Shown one piece after another: positions 16,576 through 24,486 of a DNA stretch of 64,000 nucleotides (positions are counted from its first letter, which is position 1; each line of letters begins with the position of its first letter). The DNA comes from Maridesulfovibrio sp. (GTDB lineage: Bacteria > Desulfobacterota > Desulfovibrionia > Desulfovibrionales > Desulfovibrionaceae). The notes beneath the pieces are model-generated. The model was given only the letters and a program-made list of their open reading frames with translations, was not told the DNA's origin and did no database searches. Position numbers and translations under genes: made by a program. The stretch is taken from assembly GCF_963678865.1 (NCBI RefSeq), contig NZ_OY787459.1, positions 3,941,381 through 4,005,380 of the forward strand. Reading direction: 5' to 3'.

Positions 16576-17508
16576 CTAATCTGTGCGCTGGGCTTCTTTT
16601 CTCATTTCAGGCATTTTATATAAGTATTTTTCATATGTTTTCTCGATGTTTTGGATGTACGGGTTCTCAATGCGGAAGAGTTTCCGGTTAGAGAAGTGTA
16701 CAAAATTGATGCTATCCTTATAATGCCTTTCCCATAGATCATGAAGAGAGCCGTCTGCATAGGCGGCTCTTAACCCTTCGGTCACTCGCTGAACTGCCTT
16801 CACATTACCTTTTGTTGTGAAAAAGAACCTTGGCAAGGGGTAATAAAGTGCAAGGTGTTCTTCAACAATCAGGTTTTTAAGATGCCGGTGTGCAGTTTTT
16901 TCTTTTTTGATTTCGTTAATTCCCCGCGAAAAAAGATCAAAACGGTTGTGGCTGGTCATCATAAAAAGAGATTCATATTCCGGAGCTTCCACCACCTTGA
17001 ATCCGGCATGCCTGAGAATGGGAATGTCCACCCAGCCGACCATTTGACCGATGCTGAATTTCACCAAGTCCTCAAGTCTTTTTACTCCAGCTGTTCTTTT
17101 GTTGATTTCAGGTGATGTGAAAAAGACCCTATAACCGACAATTCCCAAATCCGTGGGGAAGTTTACATATGAAAATTTTGAGCAGAGTTCATCATTGGCT
17201 GAAGTGTTGAACATGGGATTTTCAAATTTACCCGAGGCCATGCTGTGAAATGTTCTTTTCCAGTTCATCCGGGGAGCATAGATCAGTCGGTAATCACCCC
17301 ATTTCTCTCTAGTCTTCTCCAAAGCCAGTTCAAGCAGGGCATTTTCATAATCCTTGCGCTGGTCACTGTCACTTTCCGGAGCTCGAGCGGTAAAGGTCGT
17401 TATTTCTGCTGCGAAAGCAGGAAAACACTTAATATCTCCAGCCAACAGGATAATTAATATTAAGGTCATAAGTTGACCGGCTTTTTTGATTATTTGCCAC
17501 AGTTTCAA
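16576..17508 (-). CDS. Periplasmic solute-binding protein, family 3-like orphan
   Basis: This 310-residue protein has an N-terminal signal peptide (hydrophobic residues about 13-25, cleavage expected after AFA near 33). The rest resembles the two-lobe type II periplasmic binding fold of family 3 or similar sensory proteins, including the GQMVGWVDIPILRHAGFKV lobe and a C-terminal VTEGLRAAYADGSL segment like the last helix of amino-acid binding proteins. No permease or ATPase gene is adjacent, so it may be a stand-alone sensor. It runs opposite to hcp from a shared intergenic region. The ligand cannot be told. Confidence 0.65.
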   Translation of the reverse strand: MKLWQIIKKAGQLMTLILIILLAGDIKCFPAFAAEITTFTARAPESDSDQRKDYENALLELALEKTREKWGDYRLIYAPRMNWKRTFHSMASGKFENPMFNTSANDELCSKFSYVNFPTDLGIVGYRVFFTSPEINKRTAGVKRLEDLVKFSIGQMVGWVDIPILRHAGFKVVEAPEYESLFMMTSHNRFDLFSRGINEIKKEKTAHRHLKNLIVEEHLALYYPLPRFFFTTKGNVKAVQRVTEGLRAAYADGSLHDLWERHYKDSINFVHFSNRKLFRIENPYIQNIEKTYEKYLYKMPEMRKEAQRTD

Positions 17509-17667
17509 TTGTTGTTACTCCATATGACTGGCTGAGCCTGAATAATATCCGCGACTGTTTTATTCCATTTCAAATCTTACACTTGTTATTTACCAGAAAC
17601 AGGAAACAGTTTGTTAAATTTTGTGTATAATTTGTGTTATAAAATTAATGGGTAAAAAAAAACAAGC

Positions 17668-17685
17668 TTTTGACCTGAATCAAAT
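17668..17685 (+). promoter_or_regulatory. Candidate HcpR box upstream of hcp
   Basis: TTTTGACCTGAATCAAAT lies 75 nt before the hcp start. It is an imperfect palindrome that agrees at most positions with the Desulfovibrio HcpR consensus as I recall it from regulon reconstructions (ATTTGACC-N2-GGTCAAAT). It supports direct HcpR activation of hcp. Confidence 0.65.
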
Positions 17686-17759
17686 ACACTGAGGTTGTTT
17701 TTATTTATTTCTAAACTCAACAAGTGGGAAAATTAAATTTACCTTAAAGGAGAAAAGAA

Positions 17760-19361
17760 ATGTTTTGCAACCAGTGTGAACAGACAGCTAAGGGACAGGG
17801 CTGCACCGTAAAGGGTGTATGCGGTAAAACTACTGAAGTATCCGCCATTCAGGATCTTCTGGTTCAGCTTCTTGTTGAGCTTGGGACTGTAGCCTCTGTA
17901 GCCCGTAAAGAAGGTGTCGCGGTTTCCAATGAAGTTAACCGTCTCACAGCCGAAGCAGTATTTTCCACCCTGACCAACGTCAACTTCGACGATGAAAGAT
18001 TTGTTCCGGTCATCAAGAAAGTTGCTGCCGCCCGTGACGAACTGGCCGGTAAGGTCAGCGCTGACTGTGGTGAATTCACAAAGGTCGCAGACTCTGCTGC
18101 AGAGCTGAGCAAGCAGGGTGAAGCATTTCCTGTAACTTCTTTTGATGAAAATGAAGATCTGCGTTCCCTGAAGCAGATTCTTGTATACGGCCTCAAGGGT
18201 GTAGCTGCTTATACCGATCATGCCGCGATTCTCGGTCTGGAAGACGATGATCTTTACGCCCAGATTCATGAAGCCCTTTCCGTTGTCCCGCAGCAGCTGG
18301 GTCTTGAAGAGCTGGTCGGCTGGGCCATGAAGTGCGGCGAGATGAACCTCAAGGCCATGGAACTGCTTGATGCAGGAAACACCGGAACTTACGGTCATCC
18401 CGTACCCACAGAAGTACCTCTCGGAGCCAAGGCCGGTAAAGCCATCCTTGTTTCCGGTCACGATCTCAAGGATCTTCGTCAGCTTCTCGAGCAGACTGAA
18501 GGAACCGGAATCAATATTTATACCCATGGCGAAATGCTGCCCTGCCACGGTTACCCCGAGCTGAAGAAGTTTGACCATTTCTACGGTCATTACGGAACAG
18601 CATGGCAGAATCAGGCCAAGGAATTTGCAGAGTTTCCCGGTGCCATTCTCATGACCACCAACTGTATCCAGAAGCCTGTTGAAAGCTATAAGGGCAATAT
18701 TTTTACTACCGGACTTGTTGGCTGGCCCGGAGTTACCCATGTTGCAAATGGTGATTTTTCCTCAGTGATTGAAAAGGCCAAGGAACTGCCCGGTTTTGCG
18801 GCGGATACTGATAATGGCTCAGTGCTTTGCGGCTTTGCCCGTAACACGGTTCTCGGTGTGGCAGATAAGGTAATCGAAGGAGTGAAGGCCGGTGCTATCA
18901 AGCATTTCTTCCTCGTCGGCGGTTGTGACGGTGCTAAGCCCGGACGTAACTACTATACTGATTTTGTAGAGCAGGCTCCCGAAGATACCGTAATTTTGAC
19001 TCTCGCCTGCGGTAAGTTCCGTTTCTTTGACAAGAAGCTCGGCGACATCGGGGGAATTCCCCGTCTGCTGGATATCGGACAGTGCAATGATGCTTACTCC
19101 GCAATCCAGATCGCGGTTGCTCTTGCAGGTGCGTTTGAGTGCGGCGTCAATGACCTGCCCCTGTCCCTGATCCTTTCATGGTACGAGCAGAAGGCAGTGT
19201 CCATTCTGCTGACCCTGCTGCATCTTGGCATCAAGGACATTCGCCTCGGACCCTCCCTGCCCGCATTCGTAACCCCCAACGTGCTGAACTTCCTTGTTGA
19301 AAATTTCAACATTATGCCTATCAGCACACCAGAAGAAGATCTCAAGGCAATTCTCGGTTAG
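17760..19361 (+). CDS. hcp: Hybrid cluster protein (hydroxylamine/NO reductase), class I
   Basis: This 533-residue protein starts MFCNQCEQT. Cys3, Cys6, Cys15 and Cys21 (C-x2-C-x8-C-x5-C) bind the 4Fe-4S cluster of class I Hcp from strict anaerobes. Later segments such as THGEMLPCHGYPELKKF, TTNCIQKP, GGCDGAKPGRNYY and LDIGQCNDAYSA supply ligands of the hybrid 4Fe-2S-2O cluster. It is cytoplasmic; it reduces hydroxylamine in vitro and is thought to remove nitric oxide in vivo. AAAGGAG precedes the start. An HcpR-like box lies upstream, and an Fe-S partner gene follows after a 328-bp repeat-containing gap. Confidence 0.97.
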   Translation: MFCNQCEQTAKGQGCTVKGVCGKTTEVSAIQDLLVQLLVELGTVASVARKEGVAVSNEVNRLTAEAVFSTLTNVNFDDERFVPVIKKVAAARDELAGKVSADCGEFTKVADSAAELSKQGEAFPVTSFDENEDLRSLKQILVYGLKGVAAYTDHAAILGLEDDDLYAQIHEALSVVPQQLGLEELVGWAMKCGEMNLKAMELLDAGNTGTYGHPVPTEVPLGAKAGKAILVSGHDLKDLRQLLEQTEGTGINIYTHGEMLPCHGYPELKKFDHFYGHYGTAWQNQAKEFAEFPGAILMTTNCIQKPVESYKGNIFTTGLVGWPGVTHVANGDFSSVIEKAKELPGFAADTDNGSVLCGFARNTVLGVADKVIEGVKAGAIKHFFLVGGCDGAKPGRNYYTDFVEQAPEDTVILTLACGKFRFFDKKLGDIGGIPRLLDIGQCNDAYSAIQIAVALAGAFECGVNDLPLSLILSWYEQKAVSILLTLLHLGIKDIRLGPSLPAFVTPNVLNFLVENFNIMPISTPEEDLKAILG

Positions 19362-19689
19362 TTGCCTCCGGCGGCTGGGGAGGGAAAAATTTGGGAAATT
19401 TTTCCCTCCCCAGACCCCACCCGTTCAAACTTTTTAATAAGCTTCGCTTTGTGTCCCGGAAGATTTTATTAACTCTCAAATTTATTTTTACCCGGCTGAG
19501 CGCAGTAGATTGATTTAATACAAATTTCCGTCTTGGGATGAAATCTCCAAGGCACGTCTAAAAAAATATAGTAACTCTCTAAACTATTGAAAGTTTTTGA
19601 AGTGTCCAGATAAACTTTTTTCAAAAAGTTTCTTTGGCCCTCGGAGAGCCGCCGGAGGCCTGCTAGGCACGGCGTTGGAGGATATAAAA
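19362..19689. repeat. Palindrome-rich intergenic region between hcp and its Fe-S partner gene
   Basis: No gene is seen in these 328 bases. The block is bracketed by an inverted pair, GCCTCCGGCGGCT at 19364-19376 and its exact complement at 19647-19659. Inside are the long hairpin at 19375-19413 and a second palindrome, AAACTTTTT-TC-AAAAAGTTT, at 19612-19631. AAACTTTTT also occurs singly near 19429. The organisation resembles a REP/BIME-like extragenic repeat or a small non-autonomous mobile element. Confidence 0.6.
19375..19413. terminator. Perfect 18-bp hairpin after hcp
   Basis: Arms 19375-19392 and 19396-19413 are exact complements (CTGGGGAGGGAAAAATTT) with a GGG loop. No T run follows, so it is either an atypical terminator or an mRNA-stabilising or repeat-derived structure that could separate the expression of hcp from that of the next gene. 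Confidence 0.6.
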
Positions 19690-20499
19690 ATGAAAGTATT
19701 ACGTAAGATGATCAGTATAGATGAAGAGCTCTGCGACGGTTGCGGCCAGTGCGTGCCGGGCTGTGAAGAAGGCGCGTTGCAGATTATTGACGGCAAAGCC
19801 AGGCTTGTTGCGGAGAAGTATTGCGACGGTCTGGGTGCTTGCCTTGGCGAATGTCCCACCGGTGCTCTTAAGGTAATTGAAGTGGAAGCTGACGACTTTG
19901 ACCCTGAAGCTGTCAAGGAGCTATTGACAGAGCAGGGGCGTGAGGTTCCTGATCACATGCCTGATCCTAAAAGTCTTCATATTGGCAGCTCAAAACCTGC
20001 CTCCGGCGGCTGCGGCTGTGCGGGGTCTAAGATTGAAGCTTTCGCTCCTGCCGCATCTCCATGTCAGCAGGCCAATGTTCCCACTGATACAGAGGCCGGC
20101 CCGTCACAGCTGACCCACTGGCCGATTCAGATCCGTCTGGTGCCTGCCGATGCTCCTTTCCTCAAGGGAGCGGACCTGCTGCTGACCGCTGACTGTGTGG
20201 CGGTTTCACTTCCTGGTTATCATGAAAGATTTCTGCCCGGTAAGAAGGTGCTCATGGGCTGCCCCAAGTTTGATGATGTGCAGTTGTATGCACAGCGGTT
20301 GGCTGAGATCTTCAGCGTAAGCGGTATCAAATCCATTACCGTGCTGGAAATGGAAGTGCCGTGCTGTTCCAACTTCAGCAGGATTGTTGCTGCGGCATTG
20401 AAGGAGGCCGGGGCGGATATTCCGGCTGAAAAGGTTATTGTAAAGCGTACTGGTGAAATTAAGGCTAGGACCTCTCTTGATCAGCCGGTGCCGCTTTAG
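19690..20499 (+). CDS. 4Fe-4S dicluster protein, partner of Hcp
   Basis: This encodes 269 residues from the ATG at 19690, with TTGGAGG upstream; a longer frame from 19597 would read through the intergenic repeat. The N-terminus (residues 8-60) is a ferredoxin domain with CDGCGQCVPGCEEGA and CDGLGACLGECPTGA. A Gly/Cys patch (GGCGCAG, near 110) follows. The C-terminal half has conserved cysteines in ADCVA, MGCPKFDD and EVPCCSN. A gene of this type sits beside hcp in Desulfovibrio vulgaris as I recall, so it may donate electrons to Hcp or help build its cluster. Two hairpins follow the stop. Confidence 0.8.
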   Translation: MKVLRKMISIDEELCDGCGQCVPGCEEGALQIIDGKARLVAEKYCDGLGACLGECPTGALKVIEVEADDFDPEAVKELLTEQGREVPDHMPDPKSLHIGSSKPASGGCGCAGSKIEAFAPAASPCQQANVPTDTEAGPSQLTHWPIQIRLVPADAPFLKGADLLLTADCVAVSLPGYHERFLPGKKVLMGCPKFDDVQLYAQRLAEIFSVSGIKSITVLEMEVPCCSNFSRIVAAALKEAGADIPAEKVIVKRTGEIKARTSLDQPVPL

Positions 20500-20522
20500 G
20501 ATTTGTAAGTAACGGATTCATA

Positions 20523-20604
20523 AAAGAAGGATTTCATTTGCCTTCTTTGACTATATAAGCTGAAACGGGGCTTCTCCGAATTGTTTGGAGAAGCCCCGTT
20601 TCTA
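20523..20604. terminator. Tandem hairpins between convergent genes
   Basis: The first hairpin has an 8-bp stem (AAAGAAGG 20523-20530, CCTTCTTT 20541-20548). The second is a strong 15-bp stem (20563-20577 and 20587-20601, AAACGGGGCTTCTCC), followed by TTTCT on the plus strand and by A/T-rich sequence on the minus strand. It probably terminates both the Fe-S gene and the convergent lipoprotein gene. Confidence 0.8.
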
Positions 20605-20647
20605 TTAATAAACTGACTTTTAAGTTCAGGGAGATAAGCACATCAAA

Positions 20648-21316
20648 TCAATTCATAATATCCTGCTCAAATCCGGGCTGGCTGTTGGACTGGTTCGGCA
20701 CGTAGCGAGGCTGTTGTGTAGGTTCTTCTTTTTCAAGCGGGCCGGATGTATTGACCATGGGGCTGATGATCGGGGATTCTTTGATGGGCAGCAGGGATCT
20801 GGTTTTTGAATTGAGCGGTACAGTCCAATCCCAGGAACCGAGAATTTCACCGTCGGCAACAGTGGAAACCGCAGCGGTTACGAAAATCTGTTCCTTGCCC
20901 ACGGAATATGCTCCGGCGAGCACGCATTGTTCCGGCGGGGCAAGGTCTTCATCAACAGCAGCCATGGGAAAGCGGGAACTGTCAGCAACTATGGCGAATC
21001 CTTTCTGGGCAATGCGCGAGGCAACCTGCTCAGTCAGCACTTTGGCAAAGTCGGTCTGCAGGGTGCTGCCCCGCAGCCGGAACATGGCCACGGTGATGGG
21101 TGATCCAAGAGGAAGCCGTTCCTCAAGCTGGGCTGAAATTTTGTCCGCAGCATTGTAATTCAATTCCACCATGGGGGTGTTGTCTTCTTTAAAAAAAGGT
21201 CCAGTGGTGGGGCGTTTTCCTAGGTAGTCCAAGGTCCGTTCCTTATATCCTGAACAGGCGCCAAGGGCCATAAGTGTGACCAAGGTCATTATCAAGCTGA
21301 TTGTTCTGCCTTTCAT
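20648..21316 (-). CDS. FlgO-like outer-membrane lipoprotein
   Basis: This 222-residue protein has a lipoprotein signal (LMALGAC, lipid-modified Cys20). The central part (about residues 45-165) resembles the FlgO domain: a start helix (NAADKISAQLEERL), a strand with VAMFRLRG, a helix with LTEQVASRIAQKGFAIV, and a later strand. The tail after residue 180 is Pro/Gln/Asn-rich and likely disordered. FlgO-type proteins in Vibrio are outer-membrane lipoproteins that support flagellar function. Here it sits near motA and motB but on the opposite strand and not in an operon with them. Confidence 0.65.
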   Translation of the reverse strand: MKGRTISLIMTLVTLMALGACSGYKERTLDYLGKRPTTGPFFKEDNTPMVELNYNAADKISAQLEERLPLGSPITVAMFRLRGSTLQTDFAKVLTEQVASRIAQKGFAIVADSSRFPMAAVDEDLAPPEQCVLAGAYSVGKEQIFVTAAVSTVADGEILGSWDWTVPLNSKTRSLLPIKESPIISPMVNTSGPLEKEEPTQQPRYVPNQSNSQPGFEQDIMN

Positions 21317-21385
21317 GAAAGTTCCCTGTTTTTAAATATGAGCAATATTGCAATAGGTTGCTGACGCTAAATCGGATGCAATGAG

Positions 21386-21437
21386 AATGCCACGGAATAA
21401 AAGAGCCGCTTATACAGACTCTTGACCCTGTGGCATT
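21386..21437. other. Structured intergenic stem (possible terminator)
   Basis: AATGCCAC (21386-21393) pairs with GTGGCATT (21430-21437), and AAGAG pairs with CTCTT inside it, giving a two-part hairpin in the 183 bp between the purine nucleoside phosphorylase and the lipoprotein gene. On the plus strand it is followed by TTTC. It could be a terminator or part of a leader of the lipoprotein gene. Confidence 0.35.
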
Positions 21438-21499
21438 TTCAATTGCTTCGTATAAACGGGCAGATAAAGCCGGAAAAATGACGTTGAGTACGATCAGTA

Positions 21500-22327
21500 T
21501 CAATCAAGCCGGGAAATAATTTCTTGAATCAGTGCGGACATGGCGGCTGAGGATTTTGCGGCCTGCTCAATCACAGCTTCATGAGTTGTTTCAGCCATGC
21601 AGTCCGGAAGGTTCTTGTTGGTCAGGCAGGCTATGCCCATGACCTTGATGCCCATGTGAACTGCGGCAATGGCTTCAATGGCGGTGGACATGCCCACGGC
21701 ATCGGCTCCAAGACGTTTGAACATGCGTGTTTCTGCCGGGGTTTCGAGGTTGGGTCCGGTTACCTGCACGTAAACGCCTCGTTCAAGGCGTATCCCTTTA
21801 TCTTTGGCTGCGGCAGTGGCGATGGCCCTCAGGTCTTCGTTGTAGACTTTGCTCATGTCCGGGAAACGGACTCCCCAAGTATCATTGTTTGGGCCGGTGA
21901 GTGGAGATTGGCCGGTGAAATTGATCTGGTCGGTGATCAGCATCAGGTCGCCGGCGTCAAATTGCGGATTGAGCGCTCCTGCGGCATTGGTGATGAAAAT
22001 CCGTTTTATGCCCAGTTCACCCATCACCCTGACCGGAATGCATGCTTCTGCGGCATCGTAGCCTTCGTAGAGGTGGAATCGCCCGCTGAAGACAAGTATT
22101 GGTTTTTCTCCCATAAATCCGTATATTAGACAGCCTGAATGACCCTTGACTGTGGATTGCGGTATGCCGGGGATTTCGGCGTAGGGGATTTTAATTGCCG
22201 AATCGAGACGGGTGATAGCTTCGCCAAGGCCGGAACCGAGAATGATTCCGGTGGTTGTGGCTTGAAAATTATCTATCTTTTCTAGTATATGCCTGCTAAT
22301 AGTATAAATAGATTCCGGGGAGGTCAT
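21500..22327 (-). CDS. punA: Purine-nucleoside phosphorylase (trimeric, inosine/guanosine type)
   Basis: This 275-residue protein contains the trimeric PNP signatures: GSGLGE phosphate loop near residue 32, GRFHLYEGY, TNAAGALNPQFDAGDLM, the GPNLETPAETRM purine-site segment and VGMSTAIEA. The purine-binding loop carries TNKN, the Asn form seen in 6-oxopurine-specific enzymes. It cleaves inosine or guanosine with phosphate to the base and ribose-1-phosphate in purine salvage. It is a single gene, divergent from motA by about 110 bp. No strong ribosome binding site is visible before the ATG. Confidence 0.95.
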   Translation of the reverse strand: MTSPESIYTISRHILEKIDNFQATTTGIILGSGLGEAITRLDSAIKIPYAEIPGIPQSTVKGHSGCLIYGFMGEKPILVFSGRFHLYEGYDAAEACIPVRVMGELGIKRIFITNAAGALNPQFDAGDLMLITDQINFTGQSPLTGPNNDTWGVRFPDMSKVYNEDLRAIATAAAKDKGIRLERGVYVQVTGPNLETPAETRMFKRLGADAVGMSTAIEAIAAVHMGIKVMGIACLTNKNLPDCMAETTHEAVIEQAAKSSAAMSALIQEIISRLD

Positions 22328-22436
22328 AGGGTATTTTACTCGTTGTTTCGGGTTTTATGTACGGATGGAGCTGGTGATAGCACCTTTATTTGTCAGTCTC
22401 CGTCTTAACTAGTAACTTAAAAGAGAACGGGATTCT

Positions 22437-23189
22437 ATGGATTTTTCCACTTTGATCGGGATGCTGGTCGGGCTTTCCCTTGTTGTCGGAGCAATATTTA
22501 TCGGCGGTGCGGTTGATGTATTTGTCAATGTTCCCGGCATGATGATTGTTATTGGCGGAACTCTGGCCTCAATCTGCGTGGCTTTTCCTTTTGAGGAAGT
22601 TCTGCAGGCCATGCTTGCGGGCTTCAAGGCCTTTGCTTCAAGGAAAGTAAAGGTCAACGAAGTTGTCAATATCATGGTCAAGGTTGCTGAAATCAGCCGC
22701 CGTGAGGGTTTGATCGCCCTTGAAAATGTTCAGACCGAAAATGTTGTTCTGCGTAAATCCTGCCAGTTGATTGCAGATAACGCTGATCCTGAACTCATCC
22801 GCGCCACTTTGCAGATTGAGATTTCAGCTATGAAGAGGCGTCATAAAATCGCCCAGGACGTGTACAAACGCCTTGCGGGGCTGGCTCCCGCTTTCGGAAT
22901 GCTCGGTACCCTGATCGGTCTGGTCCAGATGCTGTCCAACCTTCAGGATCCCGCAGCCATCGGTCCGGCCATGGCGGTTGCTATCCTGACCACTTTTTAC
23001 GGCTCCCTGCTGGCAACCCTGCTTTTTATCCCCATCGGGGCCAAGCTTAAAGCAAGAACCCTGCAGGAGCAGTTGCATCTTGAAATTATTTTTGAGGGTG
23101 CCAAGTCTATTCTTGAGAATAACAACCCCCGTCTGGTTTATGAAAAACTTTCTTCATTTCAGGCTCCCAAGGACAGGAGCGGAGATTAG
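22437..23189 (+). CDS. motA: Flagellar motor stator protein MotA/PomA
   Basis: This 250-residue protein has the four MotA membrane helices (about 5-25, 32-50, 150-170, 180-200) and a cytoplasmic loop of about 90 residues between the second and third, including the charged RREGLIALE segment known to contact FliG. The GMLGTLIGLVQML and GPAMAVAILTTFYGSLLAT helices match the proton/sodium-channel core, and the pattern is closer to PomA than to enteric MotA. The gene precedes motB by three bases. The ion cannot be decided from sequence alone; a marine setting makes Na+ plausible. Confidence 0.93.
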   Translation: MDFSTLIGMLVGLSLVVGAIFIGGAVDVFVNVPGMMIVIGGTLASICVAFPFEEVLQAMLAGFKAFASRKVKVNEVVNIMVKVAEISRREGLIALENVQTENVVLRKSCQLIADNADPELIRATLQIEISAMKRRHKIAQDVYKRLAGLAPAFGMLGTLIGLVQMLSNLQDPAAIGPAMAVAILTTFYGSLLATLLFIPIGAKLKARTLQEQLHLEIIFEGAKSILENNNPRLVYEKLSSFQAPKDRSGD

Positions 23190-23192
23190 CCC

Positions 23193-23942
23193 ATGGATGA
23201 TGAACTTCTGAGCGGTTCTCTGATGGCTGAAGATGATGCTGATGAGGATGATTCCAATGAGTGGATAACCACCTTTGCGGATTTATCCATGCTGCTGCTG
23301 GTCTTCTTTATCCTGCTTTATTCCATGTCCGAAATTGATGCCAAAAAGTTTGATATGACTTTTCAGTCTGTCAGTAAATCAATCAGCGGAAAAATGCAGA
23401 AAATCGCCACGAGCAAGGTTTCCCGTGAAGAGGCCGGGGCCATTCTCAATCAGGTTGTCACCCGCAGGCAGATCATCAAGGCCCAGCGCAAGGTCTTTGA
23501 GGATGTCAAATACCTCCAGACTACCAAAGGTGTGGAAGGTATCATGAGTGCCAAGTTTGAGGACGGTAAAATCATTATAAAGCTGCCTTCCGATGTTCTT
23601 TTTGATGCAGGGAATGTTCAGTTGAGCAAAAAAGGGCAGGCTGCTGTTAAAGCCTTGAAGAATTTTTTTATCACGCATCCCGACCAGTACATCAATATCA
23701 AAGGGTATACAGATGACACCCAGCCCGGCACTAAAAGCAGGTTGAAAGATAACTGGGAAATATCTTCTTTACGCGCGGTAAACGTTTTGCGTTATCTTAT
23801 GAAAATGGGAATCAAACCGAATCGGTTGACTGCTACCGGTCTCGGGGAGATGGATCCCCTTGTTCCCAACAATTCGCCGCGCAACCGCCAACGCAACCGG
23901 CGGGTGGAGTTTGTTCTGGACAAAATAATGACCGGGCCTTGA
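23193..23942 (+). CDS. motB: Flagellar motor stator protein MotB/PomB
   Basis: This 249-residue protein has an acidic N-terminus, one membrane helix with the essential ion-carrying Asp30 (TTFADLSMLLLVFFILLYSM), a plug/linker and a C-terminal OmpA-like peptidoglycan-binding domain (about 125-245, with IKGYTDDT, RAVNVLRYL and NRQRNRRVEF). It pairs with MotA as the stator, GGAG precedes the ATG, and the genes are likely co-translated. The linker is short compared with PomB of Vibrio. Confidence 0.93.
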   Translation: MDDELLSGSLMAEDDADEDDSNEWITTFADLSMLLLVFFILLYSMSEIDAKKFDMTFQSVSKSISGKMQKIATSKVSREEAGAILNQVVTRRQIIKAQRKVFEDVKYLQTTKGVEGIMSAKFEDGKIIIKLPSDVLFDAGNVQLSKKGQAAVKALKNFFITHPDQYINIKGYTDDTQPGTKSRLKDNWEISSLRAVNVLRYLMKMGIKPNRLTATGLGEMDPLVPNNSPRNRQRNRRVEFVLDKIMTGP

Positions 23943-24100
23943 TGAATGACTTTGATGTAACGCCCTTGTTTTCAGGGTTATAAATATTTTGAAAATTAGA
24001 ATTCCACTCCCGCAAAAAACATTCTATCGTGAGGAAGTGGGTTACGGGCCGTGTTCAGGCGAGAACGCTGCCTAGTATTTGAATATTATTGGAGAGAGGA

Positions 24101-24466
24101 ATGGATATTTCATTCGATAGCAATTCGGCCAGAGGGGCTTTCAGAACAAGTCTTCCGGGGCTTGCCCTTAAGATTGAGGGGTATCCCTCCCCGTACAGCG
24201 TCAAGGATTTCAGTGTAAACGGTCTGGCGTTTTCTTCCGGAAAGGATACCTTTAAAGTTGATCAACAGTTCAAGGTGGATTTTGTCCTTGGTAAGAAGGA
24301 ACTACTGACCGGATTGGAAATCAAGATTGTACGCGACATCGGTAAAGGGTTGATGGGGTGCATCTACGTTGATCTGGATAAATATCAGGAAGCCCGGCTC
24401 GATAAGCTGGTTCTTGAAGTTCAGAAAAGGATGATCCAACTGCGCAAGAAAAAGGGCGTATCCTGA
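24101..24466 (+). CDS. PilZ-domain c-di-GMP-binding protein
   Basis: This encodes 121 residues from the ATG at 24101 directly behind GGAGAGAGG; a TTG at 24089 overlaps that site. The c-di-GMP motif is complete: R-x3-R at residues 11-15 and D-F-S-V-N-G (D-x-S-x-x-G) at 36-41. The last third is a basic amphipathic helix. Behind motAB, a role as a c-di-GMP brake on the motor (YcgR-like) is possible, but no YcgR N-domain is present. It may be transcribed with motAB across a 158-bp gap. Confidence 0.85.
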   Translation: MDISFDSNSARGAFRTSLPGLALKIEGYPSPYSVKDFSVNGLAFSSGKDTFKVDQQFKVDFVLGKKELLTGLEIKIVRDIGKGLMGCIYVDLDKYQEARLDKLVLEVQKRMIQLRKKKGVS

Positions 24467-24486
24467 TTCCGGGCCGGTGTTGAACT

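Noticed and set aside
17739..18740. A 333-residue open frame antisense to hcp
   Set aside because: It lies wholly opposite a clear hcp gene and has no recognisable protein features; the long frame follows from hcp codon bias.
21243..21503. An 86-residue minus-strand frame between punA and the lipoprotein gene
   Set aside because: It overlaps the lipoprotein start and a structured intergenic stem; no start signal.
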